Assembly (NCBI GenBank): GCA_930367215.1
Contig: OV884060.1
Location: 175,223,253-175,287,252, forward strand
From: Pollenia angustigena
Taxonomy: Eukaryota > Arthropoda > Insecta > Diptera > Polleniidae
Reading direction: 5' to 3'
Length of the DNA: 64,000 nucleotides
The position numbers and the translations under genes are program-made. Below, in pieces: positions 24,420 through 35,291 of this stretch. Every line of letters starts with the position of its first letter. Position 1 is the first letter of the stretch. The notes beneath the pieces are model-generated. The model was not told the origin of the DNA, ran no database searches, and saw only the letters and a list, made by a program, of their open reading frames with translations.

Positions 24420-24662
24420 AATGGCCAAAAAAAAAAAACGGCAATGTCCATTGGACAGTTTGTTAAACTCTTTGAAAAAAAAAAAAAAAAAAAAAAAAAA
24501 ATGATTTTTTAATTTTTAATTCATTATTTATTTTAAATCTATTTTTTATTTAATCACAAACTTAGTTTTATTTATACAGCTATACACAAAAGTAATCAAA
24601 ATAAAGAAAGCTAGAAAAATTTACATATATCGTTACCTACAATGTAAAAAGCCCTAACTAAC
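24165..24662 (+). repeat. Direct ~100-bp repeats flanking a SINE
   Basis: 24165-24259 and 24546-24662 share tagttttattt, aaagtaatcaaaataaagaa and tatcgttacctacaatgtaaaaagccctaactaac, with a 20-bp length difference. The shared end resembles the inverted ends of the element at 62375-63215. They are too long for a target duplication, so this is either a segmental duplication or two copies of one element with the SINE between. Confidence 0.65.
24263..24502 (+). mobile_element. tRNA-derived SINE, copy 1
   Basis: The head has an A-box-like stretch taggccagctgg (24266-24277) and a perfect B box ggttcgattcc (24310-24320), spaced as in a tRNA gene, so RNA polymerase III could transcribe it. A ~65-bp body follows, then two long A runs (about 24386-24416 and 24475-24501) separated by a short unique piece, which may be a tail plus a second tail. 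A minus-strand relative lies at 58985-59080. The parent tRNA is not identified because the anticodon arm is altered. Confidence 0.7.
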
Positions 24663-24721
24663 AAAAAAATTTAAATGATTTTTTTAATTTATTATTTATT
24701 TTAAATCTACTTTTTAATTTA

Positions 24722-25295
24722 TTATTCCAAAAGAGCCTTAACTTTGTCGCTTATATCACTATGCTTTTTCTGGCTTAATGAAGGAGTCAAGTGTGAGATC
24801 ATGGAATCTGATGTTACCATCATTCGGTGCATAATATCTTCGTTCGTGGCAATTCGACTGCATTTTCTGGAGTGTCTAAGGCGATATTTTTTATAGTCTT
24901 TGTTACGACTTTCCTGAGCCTCTTCGGATAATAAGCCTACAGGAAAAATACACTTTTCAATTATATATTTTCCATGAATCAGAATTTTGTGGAGTGTTGA
25001 GTTGTGTATGGTACGAGTATGTTATATCCTTCATTTTGTAACCAATGCATTAGATACTCGTATTTTTCTTTTGTAAGTTCAAGCTTAGTAAACGTCCCCA
25101 AAGTTTTTAATGTACAAATTTTGTGGTTGGTTTTTGAAATACTAGAAGAAAAATCCATTACTTCTTGAGGAAACATAGCACGTACTTCATCCCTTTTGTA
25201 TCGTTTGGGGCGATCACAGCACTCCCCAAACGATTTGCGTGGCCGACCAAGTGCAGAACTGGTAGAACATTCAGCCTCAGTAAACTTAATTGTAA
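24722..25295 (-). pseudogene. Unrecognised protein gene, 3' part
   Basis: Read on the minus strand from 25295, the frame gives a basic stretch GRPRKSFGECCDRPKRYKRD, then KTLGTFTKLELTKEKYEYLM, to about 25020. After one frameshift it continues STLHKILIHGKYIIEKCIFP-VGLLSEEAQESRNKDYKKYR, RKCSRIATNEDIMHRMMV and ends KALLE at the stop 24722. Codon choice and composition look protein-coding, unlike neighbouring AT-rich noise. I recall similar unnamed proteins in invertebrate genomes but cannot place a domain or function. It continues at 26456-26870 beyond a plus-strand LINE fragment. The frameshift near 25005 and the insertion make it a pseudogene. Confidence 0.6.
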
Positions 25296-26455
25296 ATGTG
25301 CCTTCAAGCCAATATTGGTCTTGTTGATGATATGTGTTATAAACTTAATGAGGACCTAAAAGCTCTTTATAAGTGGGCTATAGCTAACAACCTTATGCTG
25401 AATCCCGTAAAATCAGTTTTATTACCCATCAGCAGGATGAAACTTGATTTTAATCAGCTTCCAATTGTTAGCTTAGGCGACACACCACTTGCATATGTGG
25501 AAAAAGTAAAGTACCTTGGCTTTCACATCAACTCTGCCCTGTCATGCAGTGATCATATTAATAATGTAGTACGCAGCGTGTATATGACACTACGCAACCT
25601 GCGAATAACCTCTAGTTACACACCGACAGAGATCAAGAAATGTCTTATTTTACAGTTAATTCTGCCCCTTATTGCTACTTCGGCGGTGGTGTATAGCAAA
25701 TTGGACTCGTGCAATCTTCATAAATTACAAGTATCTTTTAACAATGCAACTCGTTATGTATACGGTATTCACAGATTTAGTAGTGTCTCATCCTGGAGAA
25801 CCATGATTCTTGGTTGTGACTTAGTGGACTACCTTCGCATGCGAAACCTACTATTTTTACACAAATTGTTAACTGATCGCTCACCGACATACCTGTTTGA
25901 CAAAATTTCATTCGGTAGGTCGGCCAGGGGTGTGACCTTAATACCCCCTCGTTACAACTATTTAAATTCAAGCAGATTTTTCTTTATCAATGCCATAAAG
26001 CTTTGGAACTCGTTGCCCTCAAATATAAAACTAATTGTTGACAGACAGAGATTCAAGCAAACTCTTATGGATTATGTCTTACAAAATGGCTAGCCTTTAA
26101 CTTCATCTTTCTCTTTATTATTATTTTTTTTTTTTTATTATTATTATTAATTTTTTCCCCCCACTTTTTCTTTTTTTTTTTTTTAATAATATTATAATTG
26201 CCAATTTATTATTATGTACCATTTAATTTTGCTCTAATTTTTATTTTCTTTTGGTTTAATTACTAATTGTTTTGTTCAAAACTTAATTTTATAATTATAT
26301 TATTATTCAATTGTTGTTATTATTACTATTATTATTGTTATTATAATTATTATTATTACTATTGGTGTTCAGTATGTTATCCTCTGGACTATAAAAGAAT
26401 TTAATTCTTAAGGTCCTTATAGCTGAAATAAATAAAAATAAAATTAAAAATAAAT
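25290..26455 (+). mobile_element. 5'-truncated non-LTR retrotransposon
   Basis: Contains the 3' portion of a LINE: the end of the reverse-transcriptase frame, then an ATT-rich 3' region (26100-26360) and an A-rich tail (aataaataaaaataaaattaaaaataaa region, 26425-26455). It lies antisense within the unrecognised gene. A possible imperfect target duplication is aaatgtgcc at 25295 versus aaatttgca at 26451. It is a different lineage from the jockey at 45.5 kb. Confidence 0.75.
25296..26093 (+). pseudogene. LINE reverse-transcriptase C-terminal fragment
   Basis: About 265 residues are open. The piece begins just downstream of where the Y/FADD catalytic box would sit: ANIGLVDDMCYKLNEDLKAL, then KWAIANNLMLNPVKS and YVEKVKYLGFHI (the YLG palm/thumb motif). 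It ends with a C-terminal block containing AIKLWNSLPSNIKL, a common motif near the C-terminus of several LINE clades (CR1/L2/LOA-like). Catalytic palm residues and any endonuclease are missing, so it is inactive. The exact clade is not assigned. Confidence 0.78.
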
Positions 26456-26870
26456 TTGCATTCTTTTTTTCAAATCGCGACTTCGTACGGTTAGAATCCT
26501 GCCATCTTTGTTTAAAGTTATAGTAAAAGCTTTTATATATTGTATCCAAAATTTCAGATGCTCTAGTATAGTTTAAGCCAACGTGCAATTGTTGCAAAAA
26601 CTGTTTTAATTTTGTTCTGTCTTTGTCAAACTCCAGAAGCTTCGAGCATAAAACCCCATGAGAAATAGAAAAACTTTCCATTGCCGTAAAACTCTTGGGC
26701 CTTAGTTTCAGTTATAATTAAAAAACCGGAGAAAAATTGGTTGTACTTTTCGCGTTCGTCAGCACTTGTTGAATGACAAAAATCGATCAATATTTTACTG
26801 AGAGGTACATACGTTCCAACTATGGGCACTAATAGATGTGGGTGGAATTTCTATAAAAAAATCATACAGG
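26456..26870 (-). pseudogene. Unrecognised protein gene, 5' part
   Basis: On the minus strand one frame reads MPIVGTYVPLSKILIDFCHS and continues to about 26630; a second, overlapping frame starts at 26681 and reads LEFDKDRTKLKQFLQQLHVG, NYTRASEILDTIYKSFYYNF, KQRWQDSNRTKSRFEKKNAN up to the LINE boundary at 26456. It is lysine- and aromatic-rich and looks like real protein. I infer that it is the upstream part of the gene whose 3' part lies at 24722-25295, because both are on the same strand and meet exactly at the two sides of the LINE insertion. Two frames imply at least one frameshift. Confidence 0.55.
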
Positions 26871-27984
26871 TAGCCAACGGAAAACCCCAAATAATTAAAA
26901 AAGTGCACTTTGGTGCATTGTCCACGCACATTTATTACCGCTTATAACTTTGCTACCGCAATCATAAAAATCAAAAGGTTATTGTTTATTGCTTTTATTT
27001 TTAATTCTGAGAATCATAAAAAAAGTCATATATGTTTTTGCAAAGAATTTTGTGCATATCTCGAGCAAATTTTTGAAATGCATACCTTCACTTAATTGTG
27101 AATAAAAGCGAAACGCGTTCATCGATTTTCATGATTTATGTCTCATTTTTTTCATAGGTTATGCGACTTTACGTGAAAGGAACAGGTTTTGAAACTTTTT
27201 TTTACTATTTTGGATTTTTTATGAATTAAAAATAAAAAATTTCAATTTTTTGGGCAAAAAATATTTTTTTTCTTCATACATTTATTTATAACTGCGAAAC
27301 TGTTGCTTATGTAGCAAAATGTTATATAAACAGATGAAAGTAATTGTAATTCTTGATTTTTCCAAATTGGTTTCAGCAAAATCCGATTAGTGGTTCTCGA
27401 GTTATGTTAATCAAAAGAGCCTTATCAGAATTGAATCCCGAATCAATCAGCTAAAAAATGTTGTACTGTGTAATGCAACAAATTGAGAGGTGGCACCTGG
27501 TGGCACTTGAAATTGATTAAAAATTTAAAAAAAGATATAAGACAATGTATTAATAGTGATTTCCAACTGTGGAAAAGTAAGAATAAAATTGCAGGTCCAA
27601 ATGTTTGGAGAAAAAAGGGATATTTAGATATTTGTTATATGTTCATAAAAATACACAAAAGATTTTTTTTTTCAATTTTAGTATACTGAAATATACTACT
27701 TTAAATAGAAAAAAAAAAGAAAAACGTTAGCTCACATAGTAAAATAATATTCGTTTTTAAATTCTTAGGTTTAAATTAAGTTGGTTCGGTAAAACATACA
27801 AGTTCTGAATTTGAGATGGATATAAAAAAAAACTGCCAGTCAGATCGGAGTAATTCTTTTTGATTTGATTGTACCATTTAGTATAAAATTTCAACATATC
27901 ACTGCATATTGCATGAAGAGTATGTTGTCAATTTGACTTTTTTCCGTGAAATCCCCAGCGTACGCCGCTCATGTTGTAATATGA
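26871..27984. other. Non-coding stretch, no gene seen
   Basis: No recognisable gene or element ends. It contains interspersed-repeat style phrases such as ctcgagcaaatttttgaaatg. AT-rich. Confidence 0.45.
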
Positions 27985-29135
27985 GAGAGTGTTAACGGCA
28001 AAACCGTCTGAAGAGATTTAGTGGTTGCAATTGAAATATGGAAGGGTAACCTGTCCGTAAAAGCCTGGTTTCGATTCTCGCAGCAGTCAAGAATAAAAAA
28101 TGATCGATGAATTTTAATTAATTTAATGTTGTAAAATTCCTTTCTTCATAAAAATAATTTAATGAAAATTAAATTTGATGAACTTTAGCTTGATTAAAAT
28201 ATCAAAATTTGGATTTAAAACCATAAACAGTTCAAGAAAATAACCACAATACTTGTTATTGTTAAAATCTACCTTTTTTTTAATTTGATTTCGCTGTTGG
28301 CAACTCAACTTCAGTTCCGTTGCTATGCGTAATCGATACATTAATTTCATTTGCATTATTTTTTTTTTATAAATTCAATTTAAAATTCCTCAATTTCATT
28401 TTGAATTTTCTTAATTTCAAATTAAAATTTCTCAATATCTTGTCAACGTAATTTTCGGGAACACAAAATTGTATTTATTTATTAATTATAATGTGCTTAA
28501 TTCCCAATATTTATTGACAAATACACTGAAATTTATTGTTGAGTTTATGCGCATTTCACTGGTTGCTTAAGCCACATCATCAGAAAACCTTTTTTCAAAT
28601 ATTTTGAAAAAGCTGAAGATATTATAAAAATAAAACTGCGAAGCGAATGAGAATTACAAATTTCATTTTGAATTTTCTCAACTTAAGATCAAACTTTCTC
28701 AATTTAATTTTAAGTTTTCTCATATTCAAGTTAAAATTTCCAAATTTTATTGGAATTTTCTCAGTTTCAAATTGAAATTCTCAATTTGAATTGGAATTTT
28801 CTCAATTTCGAATTGAAATTCTCAATATTAAATATTAAAATTCCTATTTAATAATCAGTTTTGTGGTTATTTTGTTGACCTATTTATGGTTTTTAATCCA
28901 AATTTTTCAATATTTTTAATTAGGCTAAAGGTCATCAAATTTAATTTTCATTATATTATTTTTATGAAGAAAGGAATTTTACAACATGAAATTAATTAAA
29001 ATTTATTGATAATTTTTCATTCTTGACTGAAGCTGGGCTCGGACAGGTTACCCTTACATGTTTCGATTGCAATCACTTAATGTCCTCAGAGGGCTTGCCG
29101 TTTAACACTCGCAGCCATCGACGACTGCTGACGTC
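27985..29135. mobile_element. Foldback element, arms ~280 bp
   Basis: The left arm 27985-28262 (gttaacggcaaaaccgtc...gggtaacctgtccg...ttcctttcttcat...) is mirrored by the right arm 28855-29135 in inverse order with modest divergence. The spacer holds a ~25-bp minisatellite and an inverse copy of the dispersed 475-bp repeat (28480-28640). No transposase frame. Exact termini and target duplication are not resolved. Confidence 0.65.
28375..28850. repeat. Degenerate ~25-bp AT-rich minisatellite
   Basis: Repeats of the kind tcaatttcaaattgaaattc / aattttctcaatttcatttt alternate in both senses, split by the dispersed repeat at 28480-28640. Each unit is close to palindromic (aatttcaaattgaaatt). Confidence 0.6.
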
Positions 29136-29375
29136 AATAGTAATACGTCAATCCTTAAACCAAATTGTATTTTAATCTTTGGTAGATCGAAATTTGCTTT
29201 TTGAATGATTATCTATTTTAATTTATTTTTACATGTTTTTTCCTTACTTCTGCTTACTTACTTTAATAATTCTGATAAAGTAGTTTTAAACCTGCATACT
29301 CATTTGGGTTGGAGCCATATGCCCGAAGATTAAAATCGTGGATCCAAAGTTCCGAATATCCAAATTCAGACTCGC

Positions 29376-29655
29376 CACCTAAAGCTTCTCGCCATAGCCG
29401 GCCTTCGGCCGTGCGCAAGGATTATTCTCCTCTATGCTATAACAAGCACTGGCCTCCCTAACACACGCCTTTCTGCATAGCCGGCATGCGGCACAAATAA
29501 CTCTTTAATGAATCTTATCCTCAGAACATAATTTTGTTTTGCAGGATCCATGATTAGCCATGGGACCCAAACAGGTTACAATCTCGAAAATGTGTCTTTA
29601 TATACTGAAGTGTAAGCAATGAAATAGTCGGACTTGACCGGCTATTATTTCATAC
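29376..29655 (-). repeat. Solo GC-rich foldback unit joined to a dispersed repeat
   Basis: 29380-29500 carries the phrase agccggccttcggccg followed by gcgcaaggattattctcctc and a degraded second unit, matching the ~81-bp units inside the foldback elements at 41.3-41.7 and 43.1-43.5 kb. 29530-29655 is an inverse copy of the repeat at 16803. No coding content. Confidence 0.65.
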
Positions 29656-29683
29656 TTTTTTTCCATTTTTGTTCACTTAACCA

Positions 29684-30378
29684 GTGCCCATGTTCTATAA
29701 CTCTCGCGTCGAGAAAGTTTTCGATTGAAATGTGTGAAATGAAACAAAAATGCCATAAATTGAAACAAACAGCTGTTTTTCTCACTTAACTGTGTCTGTA
29801 ACTTTTTTTGGCGAGTACAAGCTGTCACGTAAGGAAATTACTCGCCAATTTACAGAATGTGTGTCTGTAACATTTTGGTGAGAAAAGTTCCCGCTTTGAA
29901 CTGTCAAATAAACTCACGAATAAAAATGGGGCGAGAAAAAATTTGAACACTAAAAAACAATTAAAAATGCAAAATGCAAAGAATAATAATAATAATAACA
30001 TTTTGTTTTTGGCACATTTTTCATTTTTATTATTTTTCTTTTAACATTTTTATAAAATATACGAATGTCTACAAAGCTCGTTTGCAAACAACAAACATTA
30101 AAGTCGCTCTTTACACAATTTGGCATAGCCGACGGTTGTGTTTTCGCCGCCGTCGTTGAAAAATTTTCATTTTAAGTAAATTTTGGTTGCCGTCAACGAT
30201 ATGTGTTACTGGAGTGCAATATTATGACATTTATAACGTAACGACGTAATCTCTTTTGATAGTTTTCGACATGAGTTACAGACACACATTTTTCTCACTT
30301 TTCGAGAAACGATGGAATATTTTGCTTCACATCTTTTCGATGCAAGAAGTTCTCACTAAAGTTACAGAACATGGGCAC
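29684..30378. mobile_element. TIR element, ~695 bp
   Basis: Left end gtgcccatgttctataact and right end gttacagaacatgggcac are inverted (one or two mismatches). Further inside, subterminal phrases (tctcac, ctcgcc, gtgtctgtaac) occur in both orientations. No transposase and no clear target duplication were seen. An A/T-rich open frame at 29974-30159 is not recognisable. Confidence 0.6.
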
Positions 30379-32240
30379 AGGCTACGATATTCACCAAAAA
30401 AATTTGATTTTTTTAACGAATGTTAACATTTTCATTTTGAGCCAGTTCAAAAATAACAAAAAAGAATAAATTTATTTTTTCTATTTGACATAGCACAATC
30501 TTTAGTTGTCATCTTTTCCGTTACGAATTGTAATCTAAACAAAATAAGCGTGTTAAACCGCAAAAATATCTATGAATAAATTTAATTTTTAACAATAAGA
30601 AAAAAAAAAAAACACAATGGATTTCTATATAAAACAAAACAAAAAATAACACTTAAAAGGGTCACTCTCTATATTTACAAGGACTTGATATTTTCAAATA
30701 ACAAAAAAAATCATATTTCATTTTAAAAAAATAATATTTTAAAACAACAAAAAATCTAAAGAAAATTTCATGATTCTGTTTAAATGACTTGTTTACACAC
30801 ATAATCGCTAAAAAATTAAGTTTTCTTCGCCAAAGTTACACAAACTCTATTAAATTAGCTGCTTACAAAAGGATACTCAACGTCAGGACTCAAGCAACAA
30901 AACGTGCTGTATGTGTAAGTGTGTAAGTTTTAGGGTGGACCATCTATAGAATAAAAAGAAAAAAAATTATGCTTAATTTAAGGGAGAATACGAAAGGAAA
31001 ACAAAGAAAAATTATGATTTTTTTTTTATTCTAAATCGAAAATAAAAAAATAAAACAACAGCTTCTTCCTTTGGAAATAAACGAATATATTATTCTCCTT
31101 TTAATAGGAGGGATTAAGCAACACGCTTAGAATATTAAAGTGGGCGTGAAATATTTAGCAGTAAAATCACAAACGTCTGATATAAAAAAACACAAAAAGC
31201 GGAAGAATAAAAAAAATTAATGTATAAATAAATTGGCCGAAATAAACGGAAAAGAAATTATAAAATAATGTTGAAAAAAGCATTTAAAAACTGAAGGTTT
31301 TATTTTAAATTAAATAAATGTCTTAAAAGATGTGGCAAAAGAAAACGAATAAGAGAAAAAATAAACGCTGGAATTACTTACAAATGTAATCAAGTACGTG
31401 ACCCCAAGAATTAAATGGTATTAAAGGATTCTTTTATTTTCATTATTCCTGAAAAAAAAAATTAGGAAAAGGGTAAAAATTTCAACAAAATTTTAGATAA
31501 TTAGAAAGGAAAGAGGAAGGTATTAAAAATCGCTAAATTAAAAAACATATTTTGCACTACTTTTTTTGTAATTCCCATGATATTAAGGCTTTTCTGGATC
31601 TGGCTTTGAGGCATTTTTTATTTTAGAAAGTTTAAAGGAGCCAATTTGCCTTCACACAAGGCCCAGTATGAGTCCTCTTAAAAAAATAACCTATTTTAAT
31701 TTTTTGTCTCCTTCCATTATATTCAATTATAAACATAAAATTTACATAAATACTTTTCAACTGTTTGCTTTTTTTTCTTGTTTTTTGTAATTCCAAAAAT
31801 AATGTTTTTAATTCCTTTTTTTAAGTAGGTTTATATATTTTGATGCTTAGAAATGAAAAATCAACGAAAAAGAAAAATATGAGCGTCAAATAAAACAATG
31901 GAATAAGAATTAAAAATAAAGAAGACAACAACAAAAATAAATACCGCGATGAAAAAAAGGAATCTTTTTTAAACAAAAAATCTTATATTTAGAAACACAA
32001 ATCCTTTTTAGTCATGGTTCAATGATGATGGTTTTAAGGATGATGGCAGGGTTTCAAAAAAAAAATGTGAATCATGAAATAGATGAATTTAAAATTTAGT
32101 TTTGGTAATAAACGAATTTAATTAACGCTGCCGAAACCGATAATACAAAAAATAGGCTGTTATGATACGATTTTTTGACGATACGATACCGGTACCGTTA
32201 CTCAAAAAGAAATGTAGAAGATAAAAAAAACTCAAGTAAA
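30379..32240. other. AT-rich non-coding stretch
   Basis: Long A-rich stretch with no gene, element end or tandem structure that I can support. Confidence 0.5.
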
Positions 32241-32412
32241 CAGGGGTCCAACCAAAATGCACGATGTTAATTGTAAATAAAACAAAAAGTTTTCAGAGAA
32301 TTATCTTAATATTTTTTTTTTATCTTTTTGGCAGCACTGGTTTAAACAGCTGGCGCAAGTTTCGTGTTTTGTTTCACTGTCAAACATCTTCAGTTTGGTC
32401 TATAATTTAACC

Positions 32413-32994
32413 ATGAATCGTCTTACAAACTAACATCGCTTGCAAATTATTGAATTTTATTATCAAAATTCGTGCTTTGTTAAGAAAGTTCATCGCCCGC
32501 TTCTTGTGTTTAGCGACGAAGCTCATTTCTGGCTCCATGGGTACGTTAATAAGCAGAATTGTTGATTTTGGAGTGAAGATCAGCCAGAAGCATTGCAAGA
32601 GCTACCAATGCATCCAGAAAAAGTCACAGTTTGTTGCGGTTTATGGGCTGGTGGCATCATTGGACCGTACTTCTTCAAAGATGATGCGAATCGTAACGTA
32701 GCTGAGAATGGTGAGCGCTACCGTCAGATGATATCCAACTTTTTTTTGCCCAAAATGCAAGAGCTTGACTTGCATGACATGTGGTTTCAACAAAACGGTG
32801 CCAAATGCCACACACATAAGAATGGACTTATTGAGAGGAGTGTTCGGTGAACATTTAATTTCACGTTCGGGACCGGTCAGTTGGCAGCCTAGATCTTGCG
32901 ATTTAAACCTTTAGACCATTTTTCGTGGGGCTATGTTAAAGCTCATGTCTATACACACATGCCCGCTTCAATTGACGCATTGGAAGACTACATT
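32413..32994 (+). pseudogene. Array unit 1 (A type, founder-like mariner 5' end)
   Basis: Begins with ATG at 32413 (MNRLTN...) and the best preserved upstream flank, which looks like a mariner 5' UTR. After the internal deletion it reads ELPMHPEKVTVCCGLWAGGI, GPYFFKDDANRNVAENGERY and HDMWFQQNGAKCHTH, then stops. Asn replaces the catalytic Asp in QQNG, and a 6-7-bp loss shifts the frame. Confidence 0.8.
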
Positions 32995-33565
32995 ATGCTT
33001 CAACGAACAACGCTTGCAAATTATTGAATTATTATCAAAATGAGTGCTCTGTTAAGAAAGTTCATCGCGTGCTTCTTCCATTTTAGACGAAGCTTATTTC
33101 TGGCTCAATGGGTACGTTAATAAGCAGAATTGTGGATTTTGGAGTGAAGATCAGCCAGAAGCATTGCAAGAGCTACCAATGCATCCAGAAAAAGTCACAG
33201 TTTGTTGCGGTTTATGGGCTGGTGGCATCATTGAACCGTACTTCTTCAAAGATGATGCGAATCGTAACGTAGCTGAGAATGGTGAGCGCTACCGTCAGAT
33301 GATATCCAACTTTTTTTTGCCCAAAATGCAAGAGCTTGACTTGCATGACATGTGGTTTCAACAAAACGGTGCCAAATGCCACACACATAACAATGGACTT
33401 ATTGAGAGGAGTGTTCGGTGAACATTTAATTTCACGTTCGGGACCGGTCAGTTGGCAGCCTAGATCTTGCGATTTAAACCTTTAGACCATTTTTCGTGGG
33501 GCTATGTTAAAGCTCATGTCTATACACACATGCCCGCTTCAATTGACGCATTGGAAGACTACATT
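32995..33565 (+). pseudogene. Array unit 2 (A type)
   Basis: 571 bp, nearly identical to units 4 and 6. Same QQNGAKCHTHNNGLIERSVR ending with an early stop. The A-A adjacency of units 1 and 2 breaks the later A-B alternation. Confidence 0.8.
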
Positions 33566-34143
33566 ATGCTTCAACGAACAACGCTTGCAAATTATTGAAT
33601 TATTATCAAAATGAGTGCTCTGTTAAGAAAGTTCATCGCGCGCTTCTTCCATTTTAGACGAAGCTCATTTTTGGCTCAATGGGTACGTTAATAAGCAGAA
33701 TTGTTGATTTTGGAGTGAAGATCAGCCAGAAGCATTGCAAGAGCTACCAATGCACCCAGAAAAAGTCACAGTTTGTTGCGGTTTATGGGCTGGTGGCATC
33801 ATTGGACCGAACTTCTTCAAAGATGATGCGAATCGTAACGTAGCTGAGAATGGTGAGCGCTACCGTCAGATGATATCCAACTTTTTTTTTGCCCAAAATG
33901 CAAGAGCTTGACTTGCATGACATGTGGTTTCAACAAGACGGTGTCACATGCCACACAGCACGCTTAACAATGGACTTATTGAAAGGCGAGTTCAGTGAAT
34001 ATTTTATTTCACGTTCGGGACCGGTCAATTGGCCGCCTAGATCGTGCGATTTAACGCATTTAGACTATTTTTTGTGGGGCTATGTTAAAGCTCATGTCTA
34101 TACACACATGCCCGCTTCAATTGACGCATTGGAAGACTACATT
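33566..34143 (+). pseudogene. Array unit 3 (B type)
   Basis: 578 bp; an extra T in the run before gcccaaaatgcaag (33881-33889) breaks the frame that is open in units 5 and 7, so only the part from 33889 is open. Carries QQDGVTCHTARLTMDLLKGE with the Asp intact and RSCDLTHLDYFLWGYVK. Ends in the fused EDYIMLQRTTLANY, which is the junction to the next unit. Confidence 0.8.
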
Positions 34144-34714
34144 ATGCTTCAACGAACAACGCTTGCAAATTATTGAATTATTATCAAAATGAGTGCTCTG
34201 TTAAGAAAGTTCATCGCGTGCTTCTTCCATTTTAGACGAAGCTCATTTCTGGCTCAATGGGTACGTTAATAAGCAGAATTGTTGATTTTGGAGTGAAGAT
34301 CAGCCAGAAGCATTGCAAGAGCTACCAATGCATCCAGAAAAAGTCACAGTTTGTTGCGGTTTATGGGCTGGTGGCATCATTGGACCGTACTTCTTCAAAG
34401 ATGATGCGAATCGTAACGTAGCTGAGAATGGTGAGCGCTACCGTCAGATGATATCCAACTTTTTTTTGCCCAAAATGCAAGAGCTTGACTTGCATGACAT
34501 GTGGTTTCAACAAAACGGTGCCAAATGCCACACACATAACAATGGACTTATTGAGAGGAGTGTTCGGTGAACATTTAATTTCACGTTCGGGACCGGTCAG
34601 TTGGCAGCCTAGATCTTGCGATTTAAACCTTTAGACCATTTTTCGTGGGGCTATGTTAAAGCTCATGTCTATACACACATGCCCGCTTCAATTGACGCAT
34701 TGGAAGACTACATT
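34144..34714 (+). pseudogene. Array unit 4 (A type)
   Basis: 571 bp; same sequence features as unit 2, with GPYFF and QQNG. Confidence 0.8.
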
Positions 34715-35291
34715 ATGCTTCAACGAACAACGCTTGCAAATTATTGAATTATTATCAAAATGAGTGCTCTGTTAAGAAAGTTCATCGCGCGCTTCTTCCA
34801 TTTTAGACGAAGCTCATTTTTGGCTCAATGGGTACGTTAATAAGCAGAATTGTTGATTTTGGAGTGAAGATCAGCCAGAAGCATTGCAAGAGCTACCAAT
34901 GCACCCAGAAAAAGTCACAGTTTGTTGCGGTTTATGGGCTGGTGGCATCATTGGACCGAACTTCTTCAAAGATGATGCGAATCGTAACGTAGCTGAGAAT
35001 GGTGAGCGCTACCGTCAGATGATATCCAACTTTTTTTTGCCCAAAATGCAAGAGCTTGACTTGCATGACATGTGGTTTCAACAAGACGGTGTCACATGCC
35101 ACACAGCACGCTTAACAATGGACTTATTGAAAGGCGAGTTCAGTGAATATTTTATTTCACGTTCGGGACCGGTCAATTGGCAGCCTAGATCGTGCGATTT
35201 AACGCATTTAGACTATTTTTTGTGGGGCTATGTTAAAGTTCATGACTATACACACATGCCCGCTTCAATTGACGCATTGGAAGACTACATT
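34715..35291 (+). pseudogene. Array unit 5 (B type)
   Basis: 577 bp; a 146-residue frame is open from 34884 through the unit junction. It has GPNFF, QQDG and LTHLDYFLWG; differs from unit 7 in NWQPRS for NWPPRS and VHDYTH for AHVYTH. Confidence 0.8.

Noticed and set aside
24936..24950. Splice acceptor-like tttttcctgtag on the minus strand before GLLSEEAQ
   Set aside because: The coding frame continues upstream without a break (HKILIHGKYIIEKCIFPVGL), so the sequence is better read as exon than as an intron end.
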